This document shows, one piece after another, positions 1 through 5,568 of a DNA stretch of 5,568 nucleotides. Under the pieces are notes generated by a model that saw only the letters and a program-made list of their open reading frames with translations, did not search any database and had not been told where the DNA came from. The stretch is taken from positions 1 through 5,568 of the forward strand of contig CATEMS010000096.1 in the NCBI GenBank assembly GCA_949507465.1. Reading direction: 5' to 3'. Position numbers and translations under genes: made by a program. Each line of letters starts with the position of its first letter. Position 1 is the first letter of the stretch. This stretch comes from Flavobacteriaceae bacterium (GTDB lineage: Bacteria > Bacteroidota > Bacteroidia > Flavobacteriales > Flavobacteriaceae).

Positions 1-506
1 CCTGCTAGGGTAGATAAACCTCTCCAAACAGCATCAGCTCCTTGTCCGCCAACTGCCTCTGGCCAAAAACTGCCCACCAATAAAACAGCAATTGGCCCAC
101 CTATAATAATACCAGCTGTACCCGTTAAAAACATGATTAATGCTTTTGGGCCTAAATTAAAAACTGCTTTTAAATCTATACTCAAAGTCATTAAAACCAG
201 TGCATCAGGTAGTAGATACCTACTGGCAACATAATACAAGCTTGTTTTTCCAGAAGCTACCTCCCCAGTTTGTGATATGCTTGTCCACTCTGGAGCTATA
301 ACTCCAGTGGTGGTTAGTAATGCCGGAATAAAATAAGCTACAAATAACGCAGGTACAATGCTATAAAAGGCTTTCCAAGGGCCCTGCTTTTTTGATGAAG
401 TATAAAAGATTACCCCAAGAGCAATCATCAATATGCCAAATACAATCGTATCATTTGTAAATAGGGGAGTGGTGTCCTCTATGAGTTGTGCGGTAGGTTC
501 TTGCAT
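1..506 (-). CDS. DUF819 family integral membrane protein, N-terminal part (3' end beyond left edge)
   Basis: An open frame runs from an ATG at 506-504 to the left edge without a stop, giving 168 complete codons. The visible part resembles the DUF819 (YjcL-like) family, whose members are usually near 400 residues, so about 40% is present. Recognisable stretches are TPLFTND (13-19), YYVASRYLLPDALVLMTLSI (91-110), LGPKALIMFLTGTAGIIIGG (118-137) and DAVWRGLSTLA (158-168). Hydrophobic segments lie near 21-36, 47-66, 95-110 and 121-147, so this is a multi-pass inner-membrane protein. The family has no firmly established substrate; a transporter-like role is only inference. It is divergent from the nuclease gene, with 171 bp between the two starts. 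No Shine-Dalgarno and no convincing promoter box is visible on this strand. A TTG lies in frame further upstream, but the ATG is preferred because the family similarity begins just after it. Confidence 0.85.
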   Translation of the reverse strand, partial: MQEPTAQLIEDTTPLFTNDTIVFGILMIALGVIFYTSSKKQGPWKAFYSIVPALFVAYFIPALLTTTGVIAPEWTSISQTGEVASGKTSLYYVASRYLLPDALVLMTLSIDLKAVFNLGPKALIMFLTGTAGIIIGGPIAVLLVGSFWPEAVGGQGADAVWRGLSTLA

Positions 507-652
507 GAGTTTGTTTTGATGCAAAATACTTTTTTTAATTTAGAATTGAGAAGACAGTCCTTATAATTTTGTAGTTACAGACTATTTGATGTGTTTATTT
601 ATTTTTCTAAAATTTACAAATCAATTTTCAATTCTCTTGGGCTTACTCTTGT

Positions 653-660
653 TATATTTG
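653..660 (+). promoter_or_regulatory. Probable Bacteroidota -7 promoter box (TATATTTG) for the nuclease gene
   Basis: TATATTTG matches the TAnnTTTG -7 element of the primary sigma factor of Bacteroidota. It ends 17 bases before the ATG at 678, so the transcript would have a 5' leader of only about ten bases. A good -33 TTTG at the usual spacing of about 19 bases is not seen: the nearest TTG, at 637-639, is too close, and TTTC at 626-629 is a weak match. The call rests on the -7 box and its position only. Confidence 0.5.
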
Positions 661-677
661 TATAAAATACTAGTGTT

Positions 678-1457
678 ATGAGATCTCTTTTAATTTTAAT
701 GTTTGTTGTATTGTTTTCTGGTCCATCTTCGGGAGCCACTGATGATTGGGGAAAAACAGGACACCGTACCATGGGAGAAATTGCTACCAAGCATTTATCC
801 AAAAGGGCAGCTAAGAAAGTTTCGGCACTACTAGGTGGTGAGTCTTTGGCTTTTGTATCTACCTATGCAGATGAGATCCGAAGTGATAACACCTACAGAA
901 AATATGCTCCATGGCACTATGTGAATTTTCCATTTGGGGGCAGGTATGAAAATACTCCTAAAAATAAAAAAGGAGATATTATTGTAGGCATACAAAACGC
1001 TATAGATGTCCTTAAAGATGCCAATGCCAGCCAAAAAGAAAAAGAATTTTACTTAAGGATGTTGGTTCATTTTATTGGTGATCTGCACATGCCACTTCAT
1101 GTTGGGATCAAAGAAGATAAAGGAGGAAACTCTTTTAAAGTAAAGTGGTTTGGCAAGCAAACCAATCTTCATAGTATATGGGACACTAAGATTATAGAGA
1201 GTTATGGAATGAGTTACACAGAATTAACCAATAACGCAGATGCCCTAAATAAAAAAGAAATTGAAAGCATACAAAGTGGCGCTGTTACAGATTGGATGTA
1301 TGAGAGCCGCGCATTGTGTGAAGATGTTTATGTCCATACTAATGTAGGAGATAATTTGGGATATAAATACATGTACAGATATGTGAATGTCACCAGAAAA
1401 CAACTCCAAAAAGCAGGCTTGCGCTTGGCGGGTATTTTAAACCAGATATATGGCTAA
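678..1457 (+). CDS. Secreted S1/P1-type zinc-dependent nuclease
   Basis: This 259-residue protein belongs to the S1/P1 nuclease family, which cleaves single-stranded DNA and RNA (and often 3'-phosphomonoesters) with a three-zinc centre. All nine ligands known from P1 nuclease can be placed with near-identical spacing: W24, H29, D65, H80, H131, D135, H141, H165 and D169. They sit in WGKTGHR, YADEIR, WHYVNF, HFIGDLHMPLH and HSIWDT. Residues 1-20 look like a signal peptide (hydrophobic LLILMFVVLF, then small residues ending SGA), so export to the periplasm or outside is expected. Length is normal for the family. The ATG at 678 is the only plausible start, because TAA lies in frame at 663-665. 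A likely role is degrading external nucleic acid for nutrients, which is inference. The gene converges on the AlkB-like gene with only 11 bp between stop codons and no clear terminator. Three residues (TDD) appear to remain before the zinc-binding Trp. Confidence 0.95.
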   Translation: MRSLLILMFVVLFSGPSSGATDDWGKTGHRTMGEIATKHLSKRAAKKVSALLGGESLAFVSTYADEIRSDNTYRKYAPWHYVNFPFGGRYENTPKNKKGDIIVGIQNAIDVLKDANASQKEKEFYLRMLVHFIGDLHMPLHVGIKEDKGGNSFKVKWFGKQTNLHSIWDTKIIESYGMSYTELTNNADALNKKEIESIQSGAVTDWMYESRALCEDVYVHTNVGDNLGYKYMYRYVNVTRKQLQKAGLRLAGILNQIYG

Positions 1458-1468
1458 TTTTTTTATCC

Positions 1469-2092
1469 TTAAGAAAAGGAATCTTTAATATGCCTAAAAG
1501 TTAGATTTATCCTTGAATCTATTTTCCTTTTTGTTTTTGGAATTTGATGTTTCCAGAATTCCTGTGTAGGTCCCCCCATAAGTAGCAAGCTACCGTGTTC
1601 TAACTCTAATTTAAATTTTAAGCTCTTATCTAGTTTGTGTTTAAATTGGAAACTTCTTTTGGCACCAAAAGATACAGACGCTATAAAGGGGTGCTTTCCT
1701 AACTCTTTTTCATCATCACTGTGCCAACCATTTGAGTCAGTTCCGTCACGGTATAAATTGAGCAAGACAGAGGTAAACTTTTGATCACAAATGCCCTCAA
1801 TATCTTGTTTTATTCCCAACAGTGTAGGGCTCCACTGGTTTGGAAACATTGTTATGTTTGAATAGCTGTAGGGTTTGTTGCTATCTCCATACAAAGCCGT
1901 TAATCTTGGTTGTTTATATACCTTACCAAATAGTTTAATATCATCTTCTTGCCAAGGTGTTTGTTGTTGTATTTTATCTTGAAGTAATACAGCCTTTGCT
2001 TGGGTATAAAAATTTGGATAATAGATCACCTGGGCATCTTTCATGGGTAAGATGATTTTTTCTAGTCCGGGGTTTTCTTCAAATAAATTCAT
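1469..2092 (-). CDS. alkB: AlkB-family 2-oxoglutarate/Fe(II)-dependent dioxygenase (alkylation repair)
   Basis: This 207-residue protein is an AlkB-type dioxygenase, closer in motif layout to the ALKBH2/ALKBH3 group. The family removes alkyl groups such as 1-methyladenine and 3-methylcytosine from DNA or RNA by oxidation. The Fe(II) triad is H124, D126 (in NGWHSDDE) and H182 (in WKHQIP). The 2-oxoglutarate site shows R194 and R200 in RINLTFR, with N112 and Y114 in LNLYRDG. The family's PR-x(4)-YG segment is PRLTALYG (62-69). Length is typical and no key residue is missing. The frame stays open upstream to a TTG at 2116-2114, but the ATG at 2092-2090 is preferred. It starts MNLFEE, and it overlaps the TGA of the upstream DoxX-like gene as ATGA, which suggests translational coupling. 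The gene is probably last in a minus-strand transcript. Whether the substrate is DNA or RNA cannot be told; the symbol reflects family membership only. Confidence 0.93.
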   Translation of the reverse strand: MNLFEENPGLEKIILPMKDAQVIYYPNFYTQAKAVLLQDKIQQQTPWQEDDIKLFGKVYKQPRLTALYGDSNKPYSYSNITMFPNQWSPTLLGIKQDIEGICDQKFTSVLLNLYRDGTDSNGWHSDDEKELGKHPFIASVSFGAKRSFQFKHKLDKSLKFKLELEHGSLLLMGGPTQEFWKHQIPKTKRKIDSRINLTFRHIKDSFS

Positions 2093-2445
2093 ACCTCTAT
2101 GTATTGAGAGGCCCAATACATCATACCAAATTGTAATGGAATTCTAAGCACAAGAAACCATTTTGGTAGTTGCAGGGAAGCTTCTTTTTCCTGCAACATG
2201 TAAACATGTACTGTCAAAAAAACGACTAACTGCCCTATTATGGCCCACACTCCAATTGTTTGAGTTTGTGGATTGAGAATTAAAAACCCCGCTATCATTT
2301 CAGTAATACCAGAGAGCAGCACCATAAAACTTGGAGATGGAATATACAAGGGCATGATACGCTCGTATATTTTTGGAGTCCTAAAATGGTTGGCTCCAGC
2401 TATAATAAAAATAAGCCCTATAAGGTATTGGTGCCATGGTAGCAT
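2089..2445 (-). CDS. Small DoxX-like four-helix membrane protein
   Basis: A 118-residue integral membrane protein of the DoxX-like group (similar to COG4270 predicted membrane proteins). Four hydrophobic helices lie near 6-20, 39-57, 63-83 and 95-113. Between the first two is the typical signature: GANHF (17-21), then a Pro, Tyr and RIMPLYIPSPSF (29-40), followed by LSGITEM (44-50). The last helix is preceded by RIPLQ (101-105). The family's biochemical role is unsettled; links to quinone or redox metabolism come from distant DoxD/DoxX members and are not shown here. The frame could begin at a TTG at 2454-2452, but the ATG at 2445-2443 fits the family's short N-terminus better. It lies 55 bp downstream of the pseudouridine synthase stop and overlaps the AlkB-like gene by four bases (ATGA), so it probably shares a transcript with both. 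Confidence 0.88.
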   Translation of the reverse strand: MLPWHQYLIGLIFIIAGANHFRTPKIYERIMPLYIPSPSFMVLLSGITEMIAGFLILNPQTQTIGVWAIIGQLVVFLTVHVYMLQEKEASLQLPKWFLVLRIPLQFGMMYWASQYIEV

Positions 2446-2484
2446 AGATCTCAATTTAAAACTTAAAAATACAATTTATAAAGC

Positions 2485-2516
2485 ACAAATAAGCTGTGGT
2501 TTAAAGTCTTATTTGT
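2485..2516 (-). other. AT-rich inverted repeat spanning the pseudouridine synthase stop codon
   Basis: ACAAATAAG at 2485-2493 pairs with CTTATTTGT at 2508-2516, a perfect 9-bp stem around a 14-base loop that contains the TAA stop (2503-2501). No T-run follows on the minus strand (the next bases are GCTTTATA), so it is not a standard intrinsic terminator. It could weakly modulate read-through or mRNA stability between this gene and the DoxX-like gene, or be chance in AT-rich DNA. Confidence 0.35.
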
Positions 2517-3373
2517 TTGAATATACGTTTAAATTTTTTGGGTAATTCTATGCTTTTAGAAATGACAAGTCCTGAATGTGGATGTATAAACTCAAGAGAG
2601 AAAGCATGCAAATACAAACCGTTTCCTTGCCCTGTAGCCAATGGGTCACCATATTTTATGTCTCCCATTATGGGGCAATGTATAGCCGCTAAATGTTTTC
2701 TTAGTTGATGTGTTCTTCCTGTCTGAGGGATGAGCTTTACCAAATTTAAGGTTTTGTACTTGTTGGAGGGCACTGAGGTTATAACTTTAAAATGAGAAAC
2801 ACATGATTTACCATTAAGATTGCTTTGTATAGTTCCACTGGCTTTTTGGTTTCCTATAGTAATGGCATAATATACCTTATCTATCTTTTTTTCCTGAAAA
2901 CTTTTATTGAGCTTCATCACACTGCTGGATGTTTTGCCTATTAAAAGACAACCACTGGTTGGATAATCTAGCCTATGTATGGGCTCTGGACGTTGGAGTG
3001 CATCTTCTTGATTGCTTTTTTTAAGGGAGTTAACCAGTGCATTTGCGACAGTATATTTCTTGTTTCCGCTTACTTCAATGCCAGGTGGTTTATTAATAAT
3101 GGCAAGATGTTGATCTTCAAAAATGACTTTTAAGGGAAGGGTGATACTGGGTTTGTTTGATGGGGTTTGATCTCTAAAAACAGTAATGATTTCTCCGCCC
3201 AAAAGTGGTGTTGCCGTGGTGCTTTTCTGATTGTTTACGAGCACCAAATTTGCTTTTATGAGTTTGGTAAAGGCTTTTCTAGAACTCACCAATGAAAACG
3301 TACCAGCCCTAAGATCTGAGAGCCGAATAGACTTTTCAAGTGGCGGTACAATGTAGGTTTCCAGGATACTCAA
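2501..3373 (-). CDS. RluA-family RNA pseudouridine synthase (TTG start)
   Basis: A 290-residue RluA-family enzyme that isomerises uridine to pseudouridine in rRNA or tRNA. The catalytic Asp is D136 in HRLD (133-136), within PIHRLDYPTSGCLL. Other family motifs are INKPPG (93-98), VYYAI (167-171), IPQTGRTHQLRKHL (215-228) and MGDIKYG (236-242). Residues about 17-62 look like an S4-type RNA-binding domain. Length is normal. The start is unusual. No in-frame ATG exists between the upstream TAA (about 24 bp before) and Met153, which lies beyond the active site, so TTG at 3373-3371 is the best start. It places ILETYIVPPL at the N-terminus, as in flavobacterial relatives. The exact target uridine cannot be assigned from sequence, so no symbol is given. 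The gene begins just after the terminator of its upstream neighbour, so it needs its own promoter. It probably leads the cluster with the DoxX-like and AlkB-like genes. Confidence 0.92.
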   Translation of the reverse strand: MSILETYIVPPLEKSIRLSDLRAGTFSLVSSRKAFTKLIKANLVLVNNQKSTTATPLLGGEIITVFRDQTPSNKPSITLPLKVIFEDQHLAIINKPPGIEVSGNKKYTVANALVNSLKKSNQEDALQRPEPIHRLDYPTSGCLLIGKTSSSVMKLNKSFQEKKIDKVYYAITIGNQKASGTIQSNLNGKSCVSHFKVITSVPSNKYKTLNLVKLIPQTGRTHQLRKHLAAIHCPIMGDIKYGDPLATGQGNGLYLHAFSLEFIHPHSGLVISKSIELPKKFKRIFKQIRL

Positions 3374-3415
3374 AGCCAGTAACGTAAGGATTTTTTATTT
3401 AGATACTAAAAGTAT

Positions 3416-3452
3416 AAAAAAACCGTCAACAACTCCGTGGTGTTGACGGTTT
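3416..3452 (-). terminator. Rho-independent terminator of the large T9SS surface-protein gene
   Basis: The left arm AAACCGTCAACA (3420-3431) and right arm TGTTGACGGTTT (3441-3452) form a perfect 12-bp stem with a 9-base loop. Read on the minus strand the stem is followed by seven T residues (3422-3416). It lies 30 bases after the TAA of the surface-protein gene (3485-3483). On the plus strand the stem is followed by a poorer TTTAAAAT and there is no plus-strand gene to end, so the minus-strand assignment is preferred. Confidence 0.9.
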
Positions 3453-3482
3453 AAAATAAATACTTAAAAAAGCATTGCTTTC

Positions 3483-5568
3483 TTACTGTTTGAGTAATTG
3501 TTTGGTAATTTGTCCAAAGTCACTTCTTATAAACACCAAGTAATTTCCGCTTTGTAAGGCGCCAATATCTAGTGTACTCTCTTGACTTGCAGATTGCAAA
3601 TCTTTTGCAAGAATAAGCCTTCCAGTGATGTCATACACAGAGACATTCACAAGATTGATTTTTTTAGGATTGCTAAGAGTTATTAGATTATTGGCAGGGT
3701 TTGGAAACATTGTAATGGCTCTTAGATCCGTTGTGTTTTGTGTCCCTAAATTATCAATCACAGTAAGAATAAATTCACACTCTGCTGAAAATCCATTCGC
3801 ATCCTGGGTAGACAATGTAATAATATGCTCTCCTTGTTCCATAGGAGTTCCCTCAGGTGGGTTTTGATTGAATATGGTGATTAAATCCAAACAGTTATCA
3901 GTAATCACTGCCTGTCCGTTTGTAAAGTAATTTGGCAACGGATATGGCCCTTCGCTTGTTACTGTTTGATCTTCTGGACAAGTAATTTCTGGCCCAAAAG
4001 GGTCTACTACATTTACATAAGCGATACAACTATCTGTTGTGCCTGCTGCATTTGTCACGGTAAACTCTACCTCAACAAGGGTTCCAATATCATCGCAAGT
4101 AAATGTGTCTATATCTATACTAAACGGGTCTATACATCTTGCTCCTAATGAACCTGCATCAAAGGCGCTTGCTGCCGTGGTAGCCGTACCATCCTCACCT
4201 AAGGTGACTGTTATATTTTGACAAATCGCAATAGGGGTATTTAATCCTTCTATAACAGTTACTATTGCCTCACAGCTAGATTGGTTACCATTTTGGTCTG
4301 TAAGTGTTAAGGTAACAGTATTTGGACCTAGGTTAGAGCAATCAAAGAAATTAACATCTATAGAAGCAGTACTAATAGAACAGTTATCTGTACTTCCTGC
4401 GTCTATATCTGCTGGAGTTATGGTTGCTGAATAGTCTAAATCAAGGGCAACGGTAATATCTTGACACACTACTGTTGGCGGGGTATTGTCTAATACAGTA
4501 ACGGTAGCAAAGCATTCTGAGGCTAGACCGCTGCTGTCAAAGACAATTAAATTAACTAGGTTTGAGCCAATGTTAGAGCAATCAAAAGTGGTTGTGTTTA
4601 ATTCATAGGTAATCTCTCCACAGTTGTCTGAGGATCCATTGTTTATATCTGCACTGGTGATACTTGCTGTTCCGTCATCACCAAGCTCTATGGTGATGTC
4701 TTGACAACCAGCAATTGGATTTAAGGTATCCTGAACTAAAACTTCTGCGGTACAAGAATTGGTATTACCACTGCTATCTGTAACTGTTAGTGTCACTAGG
4801 TTCATACCAATACTTGAGCAATCAAAACTTGTTATGTCTATTGCATAAGTTTCTATGCCACACATATCTGAGCTACCACCATCAATCATAGCTGCAGTTA
4901 TATTTGCAACACCAGAGGAGTCTAGCGCCACAGTAATGTTTTGACAAACAACCTCTGGAGCAATCATATCCTCAACGGTCACTATCGCTACACAACTTGT
5001 GATATTTCCTGCAGCATCTGTAACACTTAGGGTAACATTATTTGGGCCTATGTCATTGCAAGTAAATGTGTCTATATCTATGCTAACATCTGGAGTCTCA
5101 CAAAGAACCTCTGTGCCGCCATTTATATCTGAAGGTGTTATGGTAGCCATACCCATTGCATCGAGTTGGATGGTAATGTCTTGACAAACTGCTTGGGCCT
5201 GGTTGTTATTTACCACTGTTACCACAAATGTGCATTCGCTTAGATTTCCACACTCATCTTGAATTTCAAAAGTATTAACAGTATCTCCTATAGGGAACAT
5301 ACTTCCTGATGGCAAACCATTTGTTTGTGTTACCGTTACACTACCACAAGAGTCAGTACCATCAACAACATAATCAACAATAGCGGTGCACTGGTTCAAA
5401 TCTGTATCAACCATAATGTCTGTAGGACAAGATGCTACAGGTGGTGCTTGATCTACTATAGTAATAATTTGCACACATGTTGCGATGGGGTTATCACAAG
5501 CATCCTCAGCTGTCCAGGTTCTTGTTATTATTTGGGTAGAGCCACAACTTGCCTCTACAACATCAGTA
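3483..5568 (-). CDS. Large T9SS-secreted HYR/four-cysteine-repeat surface protein, C-terminal 694 residues (5' end beyond right edge)
   Basis: The frame is open to the right edge with no stop, so the protein is longer than the 694 residues seen. A GTG at 5474-5472 is not a real start, because homologous HYR-like sequence (RTWTAEDACGN and onward) continues upstream of it. In visible-residue numbering the order is: end of one HYR-like module (1-38), a full HYR module (about 42-122), five tandem modules of 80-81 residues beginning at C128, C208, C288, C368 and C449, another HYR-like module (about 526-608), then a T9SS type A sorting domain (about 617-694). These beta-sandwich modules are typical of long extracellular adhesins. 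The sorting domain directs export across the outer membrane and surface attachment or release. Function is probably adhesion, matrix binding or display of an N-terminal domain outside the window; no catalytic motif is visible. The gene has its own terminator. Many Asp residues near module ends could bind calcium, which is inference. Confidence 0.93.
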   Translation of the reverse strand, partial: TDVVEASCGSTQIITRTWTAEDACDNPIATCVQIITIVDQAPPVASCPTDIMVDTDLNQCTAIVDYVVDGTDSCGSVTVTQTNGLPSGSMFPIGDTVNTFEIQDECGNLSECTFVVTVVNNNQAQAVCQDITIQLDAMGMATITPSDINGGTEVLCETPDVSIDIDTFTCNDIGPNNVTLSVTDAAGNITSCVAIVTVEDMIAPEVVCQNITVALDSSGVANITAAMIDGGSSDMCGIETYAIDITSFDCSSIGMNLVTLTVTDSSGNTNSCTAEVLVQDTLNPIAGCQDITIELGDDGTASITSADINNGSSDNCGEITYELNTTTFDCSNIGSNLVNLIVFDSSGLASECFATVTVLDNTPPTVVCQDITVALDLDYSATITPADIDAGSTDNCSISTASIDVNFFDCSNLGPNTVTLTLTDQNGNQSSCEAIVTVIEGLNTPIAICQNITVTLGEDGTATTAASAFDAGSLGARCIDPFSIDIDTFTCDDIGTLVEVEFTVTNAAGTTDSCIAYVNVVDPFGPEITCPEDQTVTSEGPYPLPNYFTNGQAVITDNCLDLITIFNQNPPEGTPMEQGEHIITLSTQDANGFSAECEFILTVIDNLGTQNTTDLRAITMFPNPANNLITLSNPKKINLVNVSVYDITGRLILAKDLQSASQESTLDIGALQSGNYLVFIRSDFGQITKQLLKQ
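3486..3719 (-). other. T9SS type A C-terminal sorting domain (coding region)
   Basis: The last 78 residues fit the Por secretion system sorting domain. They show the entry motif MFPNPANN, the central strand VSVYDITGRLI, LDIGALQSGNYLVFI, and a basic end ITKQLLKQ. In this family the domain is recognised at the outer-membrane translocon and normally cleaved with attachment of the protein to the surface. This is the strongest single marker that the host is in the Bacteroidota. Confidence 0.93.
4090..4123 (-). repeat. 34-bp near-identical block, copy in module 5
   Basis: This block matches 5053-5086 in module 1 at 32 of 34 positions, including a 24-base identical core at 4095-4118. It encodes the SIDIDTFTC-x-DIG segment. 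Modules 2-4 have a different sequence here, encoding FDCS. Confidence 0.85.
5053..5086 (-). repeat. 34-bp near-identical block, copy in module 1
   Basis: Partner of the block at 4090-4123. The identical 24-base core is at 5058-5081. The copies are about 963 bp apart in the same orientation and the same reading frame. Confidence 0.85.

Larger units (their letters stand above)
3981..5186 (-). repeat. Five tandem 80-81-residue four-cysteine modules (about 240-bp period)
   Basis: Units begin at the first Cys of C-Q-(D/N)-I-T and cover 5186-4947, 4946-4707, 4706-4467, 4466-4224 and 4223-3981. Their lengths are 240, 240, 240, 243 and 243 bp. Each has four cysteines at offsets 0, 28, 42 and 64 (0, 29, 42 and 65 in the last), compatible with two disulfides. 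Shared landmarks are CQDIT, a G-x-A-x-I-T turn, an Asp/Gly/Ser-rich D-I-(D/N)-x-G-S, F-(D/T)-C-(S/N/D)-x-(I/L)-G, and V-T-L-T-x-T-D-x-x-G-N. The fifth unit is the most diverged: it lacks the A-T-I-T-x-x-D-I core. The units are clearly homologous but not near-identical in DNA, so this is an old duplication array rather than a recent expansion. Confidence 0.9.

Noticed and set aside
520..530. TATTTTG on the minus strand as a promoter box for the DUF819 gene
   Set aside because: It is one base short of the TAnnTTTG spacing and too close to the ATG to be convincing.
614..1034. Minus-strand open frames at 614-802 and 831-1034
   Set aside because: They lie opposite the nuclease gene or its promoter and have no recognisable family features.
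1466..1480. Short inverted repeat TCCTT/AAGGA between the convergent genes as a terminator
   Set aside because: The stem is only 5 bp and AT-rich, partly within the AlkB-like coding end, and no T-run follows it on either strand.
2090..2116. Longer AlkB-like form starting at TTG 2116
   Set aside because: It would add eight residues inside the DoxX-like gene; the ATG at 2092 gives an ATGA overlap and the expected short N-terminus.
2273..2708. Plus-strand open frames at 2273-2545 and 2517-2708
   Set aside because: They are antisense to the DoxX-like and pseudouridine synthase genes, which have clear family motifs.
3407..3414. TACTTTTA on the minus strand as the -7 box of the pseudouridine synthase promoter
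   Set aside because: It matches TAnnTTTG at all but the last base, but no -33 element at proper spacing is seen and it directly follows the terminator T-run, so it is only a possibility.
3466..3481. Second small hairpin (AAAGC/GCTTT) with a T-run just after the surface-protein stop
   Set aside because: A 5-bp stem with a 3-base loop is too weak to call, and the strong 12-bp terminator follows directly.
3625..5184. Plus-strand open frames of 60-80 codons inside the surface-protein gene (for example 3625-3867, 4039-4221, 4999-5184)
   Set aside because: They are antisense to a well-supported gene, show no recognisable motifs, and recur where the repeat units recur.
3981..5186. Regular repeats resembling an array such as CRISPR
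   Set aside because: The period is 240 bp, the units are diverged and lie in one continuous open frame, with conserved protein landmarks; this is a protein-domain repeat.
5472..5474. GTG as the start of the large surface protein
   Set aside because: The frame stays open upstream and continues with homologous HYR-like sequence to the window edge, and no signal peptide follows the GTG.

Overview
The window looks like a chromosomal stretch from a member of the Bacteroidota, most likely a Flavobacteriaceae-type (probably marine) bacterium. The DNA is AT-rich. The gene starts carry no obvious Shine-Dalgarno sequence, one promoter has a Bacteroidota-style TAnnTTTG box, and the large protein on the right ends in a type IX secretion (T9SS) C-terminal sorting domain, a system confined to this phylum. 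Species cannot be named from the sequence.

Layout, left to right. (1) Positions 1-506, minus strand: the N-terminal part of a DUF819 family multi-pass membrane protein, cut by the left edge. (2) Positions 507-677: a divergent intergenic region with a probable promoter for the next gene. (3) Positions 678-1457, plus strand: a secreted S1/P1-type zinc nuclease with all nine expected metal ligands. (4) Positions 1469-3373, minus strand: a likely three-gene cluster transcribed in the order RluA-family pseudouridine synthase, small DoxX-like membrane protein, AlkB-family 2-oxoglutarate/Fe(II) dioxygenase. The last two overlap by an ATGA. (5) Positions 3374-3482: a short gap holding a strong intrinsic terminator for the gene on its right. 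(6) Positions 3483-5568, minus strand: the C-terminal 694 residues of a large T9SS-secreted surface protein made of HYR-type Ig-like modules and five tandem modules of 80-81 residues with four cysteines each. It is open through the right edge.

Most genes belong to known families. The features that deserve attention are the strict 240-bp periodicity of the four-cysteine module array, a 34-bp near-identical block shared by the first and last modules but not the middle ones, the apparently obligatory TTG start of the pseudouridine synthase gene, and the coupling of doxX-like and alkB-like genes. I see no convincing undescribed defence or mobile system, no RNA gene, no insertion sequence and no CRISPR array. 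No stretch longer than 300 bases lacks a gene.
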